Assembly (NCBI GenBank): GCA_014898425.1
Contig: RCSZ01000008.1
Location: 1,251,501 to 1,315,500 of the forward strand
Length of the DNA stretch: 64,000 bases
Direction of reading: 5' to 3'
Source: Botryotinia globosa
Taxonomy: Eukaryota; Ascomycota; Leotiomycetes; Helotiales; Sclerotiniaceae
Shown: one piece after another, positions 35,644 through 48,295 of the stretch
Numbering within the stretch: position 1 is the first letter of the stretch
How the letters are laid out: every line of letters begins with the position of its first letter
Translations under genes and position numbers: made by a program
Notes under the pieces: model-generated
The model's database searches: none
What the model was told of the DNA's origin: nothing
What the model saw: the letters and a program-made list of their open reading frames with translations, nothing else

Positions 35644-36856
35644 TTAAATATGTTTTGTAATCCCCGGTTCAATTTTCTCCAACGCCTCCATGACCTCAGT
35701 GTAGACCCTCATCTGCGCGTTCTTTCCCTTCTCACTCCTTACGTACTTACTGGGTTCACTGACCTCACAATCCACCATATACGCCCCATGACTTTCGTCT
35801 CCAGCAGCCGCTGCCGCAACTAAAGTTCTACTACCTACTTCCGCTGTCCTCGCTAACAAAGATTTACCAATCCATGCAAGGATATTCAAAGGAAATACAG
35901 CATGACGCATCAGGTCAGAATGACAGAATCCGGGGGTAAGTGTATTGAGTATTATTTGTTCTTTGTCAGATTTAGATAGTCGGGGAGCGAGTTCGCGAAT
36001 GGTGAAGATTTCAAGGAGTTTGGAAACGTTGTAGCGGTCTTGTTGAAGCTTGGGATTCTTGAGGGCGGGAAGGATGAGAGAGGAGGATTGTTCTTTGAAG
36101 ACCGCCTAGAAAGGAATTTGCGTTAGTTTTGAATATTCTTGTTATGATTCCATATTGAAGGGGCAGTCCGTAAATCGCTAATGCCTCGCCAAATTCAAAC
36201 ATGGAGAATCTGGAGAACAGATGAAGGGGCGAAAGCATACCTGCTCATGCGCATCACTCGCTACAATTGTCAATCTCGGCACCATGTTAAATTTCGCAGC
36301 ACTCTCCCTCAATTTCGGCAGCACCAGTAATGCCATTAAAAATGTACTCATCACATTAACCGTAACCGTGCTTTCCATTCCCTCAAACTCCTCATATTTC
36401 GGCACTGCCAATCCCGCATTCTCAAGCATAACATCTAACCGGTCCAGCTGGTTTACTTTGACGCAAAATTCTCTGACGGAAGCATACGAAGTGAGATCTA
36501 CTTGCCATACTTCGATGATAGTTTTGTGTTCAGGAAGCGATGCAGAGATCGAAGCGACGGCAGCTTCGCCTTTAGAAATGGTACGACATGCGAGGATCAC
36601 TCTTGCAGCACCGAGTCGAACAATGTGTCTAGCGGCTTCGAGACCAAGCCCAGTGTTTGCGCCGGTTATGATAATTGTTTGGCCCGCAAACGAGGTCTCT
36701 GGATATGGAAGTTTCTTGAACTGCGATTTCAAGAAACGACCGAGGAAATCGGTGGGACTAGAGAGGGAGAGATATTAGATTCCGAATTTCGAGTAATTGA
36801 GAAAATGAAGGTGGTTATTCAACTTACAGATTGAAGTTTCCAAATAGATTAGGCAT
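35644..36856 (-). CDS. Short-chain dehydrogenase/reductase, retinol-dehydrogenase-like
   Basis: Three exons, complement(35644..36105, 36241..36757, 36828..36856), encode 335 residues. Intron donors are GTATGC and GTAAGT, with CTAG acceptors. A 29-nt first exon gives MPNLFGNFNL. The cofactor motif TGANTGLG is at 41-48, NAG is in LENAGLAVPKYE, a candidate catalytic Ser is in TIVASDAHE, and YNVSK (Tyr207, Lys211) completes the active site. It resembles fungal SDRs annotated as retinol dehydrogenase 12-like or WW-domain-oxidoreductase-like. The substrate is unknown. There is no secretion signal, and the neighbours do not suggest a pathway. Confidence 0.9.
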
Positions 36857-37692
36857 GATGATTATATTTTGATATTAGTTAATCTGGTGAATTAGTATTT
36901 GGGAATGGAGCAATAGATATTTGTAGCAATAATTCAAACACATTTTGGTGTTGATGATCAATTGTACGACGTCGGGTCTGAAACCATAGTGGACAGCTTC
37001 AAACACATCGTCCTGGAGTTCTTGTCGGAAGAGATGGTCCGTGAGTACCCCACGATTTTAGTCTTTCACGTGCATAACCTTATGCCCCGCGAAGAAGTTC
37101 CAATATGGTCACTCACTGTTGGATTGACTTATTATTAAGGAATTATATTAAGATCAATTATATTTCTATCTGTCCCCTTCGTAGAAGGGGGCATTGCTAA
37201 GCTATATACGCGTTCTCAGTCACGTGTTCCACCACTCACACTCCCTTCACTACATCCAAATCCAAGTAAGCATTTGAACAAAATACTCTTCACATAAAAT
37301 GGTGTATTTTATTTTCTTTTGCTGATTATTTATCCACAGAAAATTTGAATGGGTTGCCTAATTGTAGAGATCTGCGTGTCCATCAATGATGTGAAGACAG
37401 GAAACATATTTCTTCAATTGTTGTTGAAGATATGTATTAGTTTGGAAATTTCCTATTCCGATTCGGTGGCAAACGTTGATGCATTTAAGAGTTGACAAGG
37501 TCAACAATGTCTGGGTCTATCAAGTGCCAGAAAGAGGCTTCATGTTGTTGAGGGCTGATGAGCATATGCGCTGTTGTGAATGGTTGGCTGCTTCCGCAAA
37601 AGCACAGGGGTGCATTTGAATTCATTAGATCTTCCTGTTTTATCCCTCGAGGCTCCAGCAGAATTCGAATTAACATCGATCATATTACAGTT
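36857..37692. other. Intergenic region before the CorA-like pseudogene
   Basis: About 835 bp. The CorA-like frame is open from an ATG at 37558, but the Met at 37693 (MAEEGFNLF) looks a more natural start. I see nothing else. Confidence 0.5.
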
Positions 37693-39540
37693 ATGGCCGA
37701 AGAAGGTTTCAACCTATTCAAGACCAAACGTGCGGCATGCCAGGAGGCGTGGCATGGTCCAGGCAACAATTTGAATCCATTTGCAAAGACCAACCAGAGA
37801 AGTAGTTCATTTCCAGCCCAGGTCCGGGACGACGACTCGGTCAGTGGGCGGGAGCCAAAAGTTATCGATGCTGTGGTTAAGCCCAGGATTGAACGTATCG
37901 AGTTGGAGGAATGTCGCGAAAGTATACTACAGGATAAAAATGATTTCAACCACAGTCATAGTAAACTGCAAAATGTGGAAGAGCTCTACTGTGATCCCAT
38001 AGGAGAGTTATCAAATATTGGAGGTGGGGAGCTTTCGGTATCGGCAAACTTCTCTGTCAATATTCGGACCGAGTCTCATAAAGAAGCGTTGTCAATTGAT
38101 ATGCATATTCTGGAATTCGAATCTCCGGGCAAAGTTTTCAATATTATACTCAAGGACACAGAGGGATTATCGGAGTATCTGAAACAAACTTCAATCAAAC
38201 AATTGCCAGCGTGTATTTGTCTCTTACAGGACGTATCGATCCATGCATCGCCAATAGTCAGCCAATTGTTGGGCTGTAGTATCGATGTTTTTCGAGACCA
38301 CTTTAACCGTGCCAGCGATGATGTCGCGTTTTTACTTCCGAGTAGAAGCCACATCCAGGATCATGTGGCCATACCCTATCAACGTTGCTATAGACGCAGC
38401 TCTACTGAATCTATCTACGAAGTCCAAAACGAAAGGAGTACATTTTGTCATGGTAATTTGGTTTCTTTGGAGGAACACTTCACAATATGGGCGTCACGAA
38501 CAGGCAAAGAGTCTCTCACTTGTATGTTGTCATTTTTGGGTTTCAATTATTTCCAATGTCGCAAAGTATTGGAATTTCCGTTCTCTCTTTAAAGTGATTT
38601 GGGCTTATTTCTTACATGTATAGCTTTGATCATCTGCGGTGGGAATCCCAAGTAATCCGTTGATCATTTTGATATTTCTCTGACCATGCGTTCAAGACTC
38701 GAAAACTAAGTTCAAGAATCATATTCTAGAGAAATTCGCCGAGATATACCCTTGGGGAGGAGGGGGGCCCAATGCATTTACAAAAGCAAATGTGTCTTTG
38801 ATAGCATTACGGCTTGCTAGCAATGAATAGTAAACCGTAATTCGCGCGCAGGAAGCATGCATGCTTCCAGGTCTCAAGCCTCAATATCTCGCCACCACTG
38901 AAATAAGGCTGTCGGAGAAAGCGTCATTCGAGGACTATCTCAAACAAACATGGAGTATGCTGAACATGAACATCCGTGTCATTGATTCTCTGGCAATCAG
39001 TCACTTGTTTGCTGATAATCGCAGGAAAATATTGAAAGACTATCAATTCCTTGGAAATAAAGTATGATTCAAATGAAGCAAAACAGTGCCAGTATTCCGC
39101 TACTCACAGCAATGATAGCTGTTGAGGAGAGTAGGAAAGCAATACAGCAAGCCAATGACGTCAAGTAAGTTGCGAAATATCGTCAAACCTTTCCCATATC
39201 ATCACTGACAAACTACAGGGCTTTGACAGTCTTTGCAACGGTGTACATTCCATTATTATTTGTTGCCGGCGTTTTGGGTATGAATGTATCGGAGCTCAAT
39301 TCTGGAATTGACGTCGATATTTGGCTACACTTTGCTATTAGCATACTGGTTACGATAGCATCAATGGTTCTAGTATGGAAATGGGACTGGTTGACAAGAA
39401 AAGTTAAAAACTTTCGAATCAGACCTAACAGTTCCAGTCCGAGAAAGACCATCTCAGAAGCTCTCTTCTCCATGGGTAGAATGACGGCCGGGATCAGAAA
39501 ACCGAGAGATTTTCAAATTGGTCATGATTTGGAAAAATAA
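37693..39540 (+). pseudogene. CorA-like metal-ion transporter family gene, apparently broken
   Basis: The 3' part (39220-39540) encodes the two C-terminal membrane helices of fungal CorA-like proteins: ALTVFATVYIPLLFVAGVLGMN with the GMN signature, then HFAISILVTIASMVLVW. Before it come AVEESRKAIQQANDVK and the helix-rich YLKQTWSMLNMNIRVIDS. The 5' part (to 38521) is a soluble domain. Introns at 38522-38623, about 38637-38728 and 39170-39221 are plausible. Two problems remain. A tandem TAG-TAA lies at about 38829-38834, in frame with both sides and avoidable only by a 60-nt intron with a poor donor. A one-base frame change also lies near 39062 that no usable intron explains. I read it as an inactivated copy. 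An assembly error, or an unusual intron set, is the alternative. An intact protein would be a plasma-membrane ion channel. Confidence 0.6.
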
Positions 39541-40991
39541 GACACTGAAACTCGGACGTCGTTAATTCGGGTGCTGTCTTCATCACCCAACTACACATGA
39601 CTCTCTTATTATCTTTCCATAGGTAGTTGAATGACTTTTATATGAAACTCCGGCCCCTTTTCAAGAGAGTATACTGAGCAACTGGACAGCTCGTATATAA
39701 AACCAGACAGGAGGAAAAGAGGATACATTGTCAGATCACTGTGGATTGTAAAAATATTCCCGTCACTACTGCCTCATGTTCACATGGAAAATGCTATCTT
39801 GTCTATCGTTAAATCCAGAGGATATGAAAACAATCAAACACTTTTCATACTCCTTGCATTTTAGTGTATACATTAACATAGAGTTATACATGTGAGCTAA
39901 TAATATACAGCAGGTATCTAGGTATTCATAGTTGTCTGCCCACCCAACACTCCAAGCACCAGAACTAACTCCCAATCCCCGTCTCCATCTCGAATCCCAA
40001 ACCCAAGCTTCAAACCCACCTTCTTCAATACTAGCAGACCACATACCCCATCCACACCCACATCCATGTCCATTCCCACCCGACAAATAAACCCCAAACC
40101 CCAAATTCAATAGACATTTCCTGCTCTATTCTATCTACATACATACATCTTCGTTTCGGCATCTCTCAACGTTAGTATCATGGCGTGTGAACTTTGAACA
40201 TTTGGTTTGTAATATTTATGAATAAGATTACTATATACGGCATATTACTCCCACCCCCAAAAGTGATTTAATTACTCTTATACCCTAAAATTGAAAGATG
40301 ATCTACTCTCGTATCTTTTAGAAACTAAGACTTACATATAGATTCTACAATAAAATCCATTTCAAAATTATAAATTCTAATCTATGACTACCTTTTGAAA
40401 GAAAAGAAAGTAAAAACAAAAGGAAAAAGAATATCATATTTATAGAATCTACCCTCCTTTTATAGAATTTAGTCTAAAGTAGCTAGAATCTACCCTCCCT
40501 CTAATATAGAATCTAGCCTAGGATGGCTAGAATTTAACCTAAAATTGATAGAATCTATGGTAGAATCTAAAGGGCATGAGAGTAATTTGCCGGACTATTT
40601 AAGTAGTTAGTTAGTTTTATAGTGATTAGACTTTGTGGAGACCGGTGAATATATTAGCATGCTTATTTACTTACTCGTTCATTTGCTTGATTAGTTAGTT
40701 GATACTTAGTCGATGTTCATTAAAATAGGTTTGGAATGTTTCGCGGGTTAGAAAATATGCATGGATACCGAGGTATATAAAGAAGCTAGTATATATATAA
40801 GCACAAACCCAAACCGTTTATAAGTCTTCAATTATCATCTCATCTATCTCGATCTTCTGCACCTTAAACTTATGGGGGCTTTCCACTTTGTATTAATATT
40901 CATTGAATCACTAGAATGGGCTCGCTATATTATTTAGGATTTGCTTGGGCATATTGAGACGGTAGGTGTGTTTTAGACTTGGTTGATGCAT
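39541..40991. other. Intergenic region with degenerate satellite
   Basis: This 1.45-kb stretch lies between the CorA-like copy and the AlkB-like gene. A decayed tandem repeat occupies about 40440-40575 (listed separately). The rest is AT-rich with no recognisable gene. Confidence 0.6.
40440..40575. repeat. Degenerate ~22-bp tandem repeat (TAGAATCTA core)
   Basis: TAGAATYTA recurs about six or seven times, followed by variants of CCTAAARTRGC: TAGAATCTACCCT, TAGAATTTAGTCTAAAGTAGC, TAGAATCTAGCCTAGGATGGC, TAGAATTTAACCTAAAATTG, and more. Differences are mostly transitions. Confidence 0.75.
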
Positions 40992-41855
40992 TTATTTAGA
41001 TGTAATTTCAGGTATAATTTCAGCTGGGTTCTGAATTTCGCTATATTTCTCTTTCTCTTTCTCCTCCCTCTCCTCCCTCTCCCTCTCCTCCCTAATCCTC
41101 GCATCACAAACCCCGGGAAACGCACAATCACAACCCATCTCCGCACCTCTCTTTACACTCCTCATCGTGAGACTCCATCTGCCATCCCTCCTCCTCTTGC
41201 ACCCCTCCCCCTCCGCATCCACATCAAATTTCCTCCCCCTAATCCCATGCGCAAACCCATACCTAGCCTCCCCCCTCATAACCAACAAACTCCTCTCCCT
41301 CAACCAAACCTCCCACTTTTCCTCTCCATCCTCTTCCGCCTTCTCCCTCCTCCTCACATCCCCACTCACCTCCCCCAACGACCTCTTCGGCCTCCTCATC
41401 TTCCTCTCCTCATTCACCCCACACCTCTTAAACCCCATCGGCACCGCCGACCCCAAACTCAAACTATACAAATACTCTCCAAACGCCGAATGCGTATCCA
41501 CATGCGGCGGGATACCGGTACCAGGGGGATAATACTGCACCGTGAACTGATCCACCTTCCCCTTCCCCTCCCCCTCCTCCTTAAACGGCAACCTCCCCAC
41601 CAACCCCTCAATCCAATCTGGGACATCCGTCCACGCATCCGAAGCGCAGAAAGTGGTGTAATCGAAATGCGCACCATAATGCATCGTTTGTCGCTTACCA
41701 ATTCCGCACCAACGATCATCTTTCTGGATCGATGCGATGATATCGGCTTCTTCTTCAGCCGTGATGAAGTCGGAGTAGAGTACCAATCCATTTTCCCAAT
41801 GTTGGATGGAGGGATTTTGTAGATCAGAGGTGAGCAAGAGGTTTGTGCTTCCCAT
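40992..41855 (-). CDS. AlkB-like 2-oxoglutarate/Fe(II) dioxygenase
   Basis: A single-exon gene of 287 residues. The double-stranded beta-helix iron site is visible: HVD (His118, Asp120) in IPPHVDTHSAFG and His203 in RYGFAHGIRGRKFD, whose Arg residues can bind 2-oxoglutarate. QYYPPGTGIPPHVD and LYSLSLGSAVPMGF are typical of the ALKBH8-like branch, which acts on the tRNA wobble position, rather than DNA-repair AlkB. Substrate assignment is inference. The C-terminal 40 residues are Glu/Arg/Lys-rich (REEREREEREEKEKEKY), and a basic insert lies at about 148-180. No targeting signal was seen. Confidence 0.85.
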   Translation of the reverse strand: MGSTNLLLTSDLQNPSIQHWENGLVLYSDFITAEEEADIIASIQKDDRWCGIGKRQTMHYGAHFDYTTFCASDAWTDVPDWIEGLVGRLPFKEEGEGKGKVDQFTVQYYPPGTGIPPHVDTHSAFGEYLYSLSLGSAVPMGFKRCGVNEERKMRRPKRSLGEVSGDVRRREKAEEDGEEKWEVWLRERSLLVMRGEARYGFAHGIRGRKFDVDAEGEGCKRRRDGRWSLTMRSVKRGAEMGCDCAFPGVCDARIREEREREEREEKEKEKYSEIQNPAEIIPEITSK

Positions 41856-42304
41856 GTTTTCAATGCTTTGAGACTTTCACGTGCGGGGATTGAAGGTGTT
41901 TTTTGATGATGATTTTTTTCACTTTCCCATCACAAGTTTTCTTGATGACTAATTGTTCGTTAGTCTTGCAAAGTCCTAGAGAGCACTAGGTATTTAGAAT
42001 TACCGACATACTACAGATGAGAATCTTATGGTTCCCAGAGAAAACATCTGGAGTTTCGCATCATAGTAGTCCCTCGAAATTACTTTTCAATTCTCAGCCG
42101 AGTCAGTGTAATTTGCTGCGATCAAAGAACTAGCGAGTTTTTCCCGAGATTATTCAGCAAGAAAACTCCTCACTCAGCCAATCAGAGAATAACAGATGAA
42201 CGAGGTCGAAACGATGAAGTCATTCGAATGAACTTTATGAACAATTCAGACGCTTTCGTTTCGGGAGAGAAATGAGTGTCAGATTAGTATGTTATTAGAT
42301 ATTT
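41856..42304. other. Intergenic region before the AT island
   Basis: About 450 bp with the AlkB-like promoter. Composition is normal for the window, and AT content rises sharply from about 42300. Confidence 0.6.
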
Positions 42305-43180
42305 AAAATCATTAAAATATATTTATTTAAATATAAATAATATTTTGAAATATATATATTAGAATGTGTTGAAAGTATGGTTCACGTGATGCTAGAGTAG
42401 GGGGAGCTAGCCCTGATTAGTACTAGTAAGAGCTCTACAGAGTTAGCTTTACTATACTTAATACGATAGTCCTCCTTATGCCCTCACTTCCTACTCTATA
42501 CTTCCCATCTGATTCCCTATAGAGAGTTATACTTAAAACAGAATATTTATTATATTAATATTTATAATTATATTATTTATATAATTTATTGATTTATTAT
42601 TATTCTATTTATTCATTTTTTATTCTATTCTATTTTGTTTTATTAGTATTTAAAAATCAATAAAAAATCACTTTCAAGCTTTTGAAGAATCTAAAAATAA
42701 TCAAGTGGATCTGAAGATAATAAAGATCAAATTAAAAATATCAACTAAATTATAAGGAATTTATTTTATTTCTTCTATTTTTTTATTCGTTTTAAGAATC
42801 TGAAATAGAGTTGCTTTTTTTATATTTTCTTAATTCTATAGTAGACTGTTGGAACAATTTCGAACACATTGTATATAAAATTCTTATCTTCTATATAAAA
42901 TCCTTGTCTTCTATATAACATCCTTACCTTCTATATAATCTTTATATTCAATATATAAATTCATAAGACACTTGAGACAGTCTATCAGGTAAAAATCTAT
43001 CGAAGAAGGTAGGAATGGCTTCAAAAATAGCGAAAAATCCTGTCCATTTAATTTAAACACGATAAGAGGGGGTACGGTTTTTTGACAAGATATATGTTGT
43101 GAATAGCCTCAATAAAAAGGATGTTATGCAGAAGACAAGGATTTTATGTAGAAGACAAGGATGTTATACACGATGTGTCC

Positions 43181-43185
43181 GAAGT
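43181..43185. other. Target-site duplication GAAGT (left copy)
   Basis: GAAGT directly precedes the left LTR. The same five bases directly follow the right LTR at 49763-49767, as expected for a 5-bp LTR-retrotransposon target duplication. Confidence 0.85.
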
Positions 43186-43335
43186 TATCAAGGTACGGGT
43201 AAAGACTTATATTGTACTATAAGGATTCTAAATATTATGAAAGATTAAGGCCCTATTATAGGAAATAGAATATATTAAGGGTATGCTAAGGGTTTGTATT
43301 TGAGGTATGAAGGCAATATAATTAATATTATAATA
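43186..43335 (-). repeat. 3' LTR of gypsy element
   Basis: 150 bp, aligning base for base without gaps to 49613-49762. By hand I count about 33 differences, all transitions. The outer TG and CA ends read TA on the plus strand here, as expected after C-to-T and G-to-A mutation. Confidence 0.9.
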
Positions 43336-45881
43336 ATACTCTTCTTTTAAAACTTATTTGTTTTAAGTAAGTTAAGGTATAGGGTAATTTTGTTATTTTT
43401 TAGTAAAATTATAAAGAATTGGTTTAATATTGATTAAATAAAAACCTAAAACCCTTTGAAATAATATTAAAACAATTTAGTTTTTATTATAGGGTTAAAA
43501 CAAATTATTTTTAAAATAATAATTAATTAATAGATTTTCTTTAATTTATTCAATCCTTATTTAAAAATTATTATTAATATAATAATATTTGAGATAATAG
43601 GTTTTTTGAATTCAATTTATGTAGGTGGGTTTGGTTTATCTGGATATATTAGGTGAAATATAATAATTATTTTTTTTTAGTTTTGAAAATCTTTAATTAG
43701 TTATTATAATAATAGGTAATACTTTTATTTGATATAATAATAAAAACCATATTCATTGTAATAATCAAGGATCTTTTCAAATTCTTATCACTCGATTTTT
43801 TTATATGTTTTGTTATCTCTTTTGAAAACTTAACCTTGATTTTTATATAATTTGATAATATTAATGATATTTTAATCTAATAATTCTAGTAAACAATAGA
43901 ATAATCGAAACAATAAATTATAGAATATTAGAAAAATCTTGAAATTAGTTAGAAATTGTAGTAGGCAAACTTGTTTATAAACTTTAAAAACTTTATAAAA
44001 ACTATTCTATTTATTATTACCCTTTTTTATTAAACAATTGATTTTTATATTCTTTATATTAATTTATATTTTGTTATCTTCTTTATAAAAGAAAATATCA
44101 ATTCAAATTTTATTAATACAATCTTTATATTTTTAAATCAATTAAATTATAAGTGCTTTGAATTTAATTAGAATGAAATCAAATTTATTTGTAATTTCAT
44201 TGGTTTTGAGAAATTTTTATTTCTTTTGATATAATAAACTTGATAGAATTAATATAGATAATTTAATTTCAAAATATAAATAATAGTTATAATTGATAAA
44301 GAATAGGAATATACTAGTAATTTTTGATATAATATTATTTAATATAAACTTTACAAATAAAAACCAATCGAATCAATCATTTTAATAAAAGTTTATAAAA
44401 ATACAAAGATATTATTTTATTATAGTATTAATTCTTTCTATTTAACTATTGAATTTGAAATAAAATAAAAAAAATTGTTTCAAAATGATTGATAAATATT
44501 TGAATAGATATTTTTAGAATTTAGAGACAAATTGAAAGCCTCTATTGAATACAATATTATTAGAAGTGTTATACAGGCAATATATCTTTTCAATAAATCA
44601 ATTTACAAGCTTCTCTATAAATAATCCTATTATTAATATAAAATATTGTATTTTAATTAAATGGTAGATAATTGTAATAATATACTAATATTTCTTTTTG
44701 TAATATTCACTGATTAATAATAATATAATATAATCAATAAAAATATTTAATTAAAAACAAAACAATATTAGTAAGGATTCAAAGAATTCAAATGTAATAA
44801 GATGGAAAACTTTGATATAAAAATAAAATTAATAAGTTTATACAAATATCTCAATCTTTCTAAATATATTAAATTATTAATATGTATAAAAGATAAGGTT
44901 GATAGTTTTGATATAATCTAAATATCTGGCTAATCTAATTGAATATATATAATATATAATCTGTATATAAAATTTGGTAAAGAAAGAAATAAAAAAACAA
45001 TTGTAATAAAAGATCTTATTATTAATTAATTTATAATCTTGTAAGATTATTTGAAGATTTTTTCGAATATTTAGTGGTTAATAGTAGGTAGAGGGATTTC
45101 GAAGTGTTGTATGTATGATTGTAATTAATTTGAATAATTTGTATATTTTATTGATGAAATTATCGATTGATTTATCAATATTGGGAATGATTATATTTAT
45201 TGGGGTTACAATTAAATTTAAATTATTATTTATTTATCAAATAATATCTTTAAATATAATAATATTGAATATTTATTCTAAAAAGATTGTTTATAAGTAA
45301 TTCTTAATTCGATTATTGTTAGAATTGATATATATTAAGTAATCTTTAATTTTACAATTCAAAATATCAAAATGAATAGTTTTGTAATTGGGTTGATATA
45401 TAATATAAAAATTGAATTCTAATAAAAATTTGGTTTATTTAATTTATTATTGATTCAATATCTTTATTGATATAAAATATTCAAGGTTTTTATAATCAAT
45501 AATGATTTCGAATAATTCCTAAATATTATATAATTCCAATTTTTATTCTTTTAATAATTTTATAATCGTTAGGAGTTTTTTATTATAAATCTTATAATTG
45601 TATTTAATAGTATTGTGTTTTAATAAAAAATATATTATTAAATATAGATCTTTTTTATTATTATATTATAAAAGGATATTATTTGTGGTTCAATTGGAAA
45701 TATCAATTTCAATTATTATATAACAATAATGATTAAATATAATAAGGATTGGAATAAAGAAAAAAGTATTTTTTAGTATTATAAAAGCATTTTTTTGTTT
45801 AAAATTTTAATTCTATATTTTTTTCTTTTTTAAAAAACAATTAAGGGGTTTTGTAATTTTAAAAAAATTATAAATGAAATG

Positions 45882-46391
45882 TTAATAAAAATTAACAAAT
45901 CTAAAAAAACGCTGAAGGTTTTTAAATTTAATTAATAATTTCCAATTGAATATAATATTAATTTTTTTTAAATCTATTTTTATATTTTTTAGGGTAATAA
46001 TTAAACCAAGATATTTAATTCTTTTCATTTCGAATTTGTATTTATCGATATCGATTTGTAGTTTAGTATTAATTAGTTGTTGGATAATCTTGTGGATATA
46101 TTCTTTATAATTTATAATATTCTCAAAATAAATCAAAATATTATTCAAGTATATTATGTAAATCCTATTCAAGAGGTTGAAAAGAATATGATTAATATAA
46201 TTCTAAAATAAGGTTAATATATTACAAAATCCAAAAAGTATTATTAATAATTCGAATAAATCAAAATAAATAATAAAAGTGATTTTCCACTCATAGTTTT
46301 CTATAATTTGTAATTTATTAAAGGTAATGATAATATTAAGCTTAATATAGATTTTAGTATGGTATAAAGTATTAAAGATTTCTTTAATCAA
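45882..46391 (-). pseudogene. Reverse-transcriptase relic of gypsy element
   Basis: Two adjacent minus-strand open stretches (46203-46391 and 45882-46172) match consecutive gypsy reverse-transcriptase blocks. The first contains the KLN..ITFNK and EWKITF..YFDLFE region and the LFGFCN segment. The second contains YLNN, where an active enzyme has YLDD, then the downstream KYKFEMKRIKYLGLII-type block. The catalytic Asp residues are now Asn, so it is inactive. A single stop region separates the two pieces. Confidence 0.85.
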
Positions 46392-47689
46392 TAATAAAAG
46401 ATATCGGTTTTTGATAGTAATATTATTTAAATTTTAATAATTTTAATAAATCCAAATATCTCCTTTTAATTTAATGGTTAGGAGAAATAAAACGATTGAT
46501 TGGAAATAAGATTTCTGAATAAATCTTTTATTTAGATTATTATCAAATTATTTACAAATAATTTGAAGTTTAGTTAAGAATATTGGATGGCTTTTGTTAT
46601 ATAATAATTCCTTATTTGGTATAATCTTGATTTTGTAATTCTATAAGCGTTATAATGGAAGTTTGTTGGTAAAAAAAAATAGGAATTCTAAATATAGATT
46701 ATAAAACTAAAAAGGTAGTTTATTTTGGATTTTTGATGTAGAAAGAATAAATTGATTTATTTTTTTTATAAATTTATTAATATTATTATTCATTAAGTTT
46801 TAATATAATTGAATAGAATTCTTAATTATTATATAATATAAATCACAAATCTTATTTAATTTGTTTTAGGATATTTTTATAATATAAATGTTATCGTTTT
46901 TATAGAATTATATAAAACTATTAGTTATAAAAAACTTTATGTTTTATATTTCAAAATGGATATTTTGTATAATATCGAATAGTTTATTTGAGGGATTTGA
47001 TAGTGATGATGGTAATAAGAGTAAAGTGTTTTGATTCTATAATAATCTTTTATATTTTTTAGAATTAATAATAAATCGAATTAAAATTAATTTCAAGGAT
47101 AAATAATTAGAAATTATTTTAGTTTGAATATTTATTTTATTGTTGATGTAATGAATATAATAAAAGTTTTTGTTTTTGTTGTTTTCAAGATTGATAATAT
47201 TGGGGTTTTTTTGAATATTCAAAGTTTTAATAAATTCAAAAATTGCTGATTAATCTTAGAATAGTAAAAATTTAATTTCAAAGTTTTTATTAATAATATC
47301 TTTTATAAAAACTGATTTTGAAACAAACTTTTATAAAAATAATTTAAAATTGATTATAACTTTGCTATTTTTTAACAAAATTATTTTGTAATTATTAGAT
47401 ATATCGAAGACAATAGTTATTATAATATTAATAGAATAATAATATCTTGAGTAATATATAGATACAAACTTGAATATTATTGCTGATCAATCAATAATAA
47501 AATTATAATATTGAAATCAGGGGAGATTAAGAATTAGTGGATTTGTAGTTAATAAAATAATAATATAAAACAAATCAATCTTTTGATAATTATTAATTTA
47601 TATATCCAGAAATATATACCAAAAAAGGATATTGGAGGGTTTCCTATCGGCTAGAAGTAGATAATGGATATAAGAAAGAAATTATATAG

Positions 47690-47760
47690 ATATTTGAAAT
47701 TTAAAGATGATTTTTTTATTAATAAAGTTATAATTTGTAATTCCATTATTTATAAAATTA
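47690..47760 (-). pseudogene. Retropepsin (aspartic protease) relic of gypsy element
   Basis: The peptide INNGITNYNFINKK on the minus strand lines up with the retropepsin active-site loop (D-S/T-G) and the following helix. The catalytic Asp is replaced by Asn, again a G-to-A change. The position upstream of reverse transcriptase supports the call. Confidence 0.65.
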
Positions 47761-48250
47761 ATAAATAGAATAATTACATTAGATACAAGAAAGATTTTCA
47801 TCAAGATTTTAAAAGATTTGTTATTTATTATTCTAAGATATAAAGGATCCCTAAACATAATTGATTTTTTAATCCACAAAAATAAATTTCTTATAAAAAA
47901 TCTCAATTCGCAATTATAAATCGAAATTAATCTTTTAATATATTAAGCTAGGAAATAAAGCTTTCACTTTCCTTTGAATAAATAAATCCTTCAATATACC
48001 CTTTTAAATCAAGTTTTTGAGTAAAGTTAAAAGGGATTGGTAAGATATAGCATAATAATATAATTAGGAAACAATTGATGGGTGGGAAATAATTAATAAA
48101 TGGGAATGGGCTTTGATATAAGGAATTGATAATATTATAATAGGATTTAAAGCTTTAATATTGATTAACTACAGGAAAATAATTGATATAAGGGTTGTAT
48201 TCTATATTAGCATTGATATTGTACTTTGTATTGTTAATTTGTTTCTCATT

Positions 48251-48295
48251 GTAATTATTTTTAATATAACCTGATTTCTTATAATAAAAACAAAG
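48251..48295 (-). pseudogene. Gag zinc-knuckle relic of gypsy element
   Basis: The minus-strand peptide CFYYKKSGYIKNNY has the spacing of a CX2CX4HX4C knuckle. The second, third and fourth ligands are all Tyr, as expected if TGY and CAY codons became TAY by RIP. Confidence 0.7.

Noticed and set aside
37558..37692. Upstream ATG of the CorA-like frame
   Set aside because: The 45 extra residues look like chance coding, and the Met at 37693 has the more gene-like following sequence. The choice is not certain.
45115..45300. Plus-strand hydrophobic open frame of 61 codons in the AT island
   Set aside because: Its composition is what RIP-type AT-rich DNA gives by chance, and it is antisense to the gypsy element.
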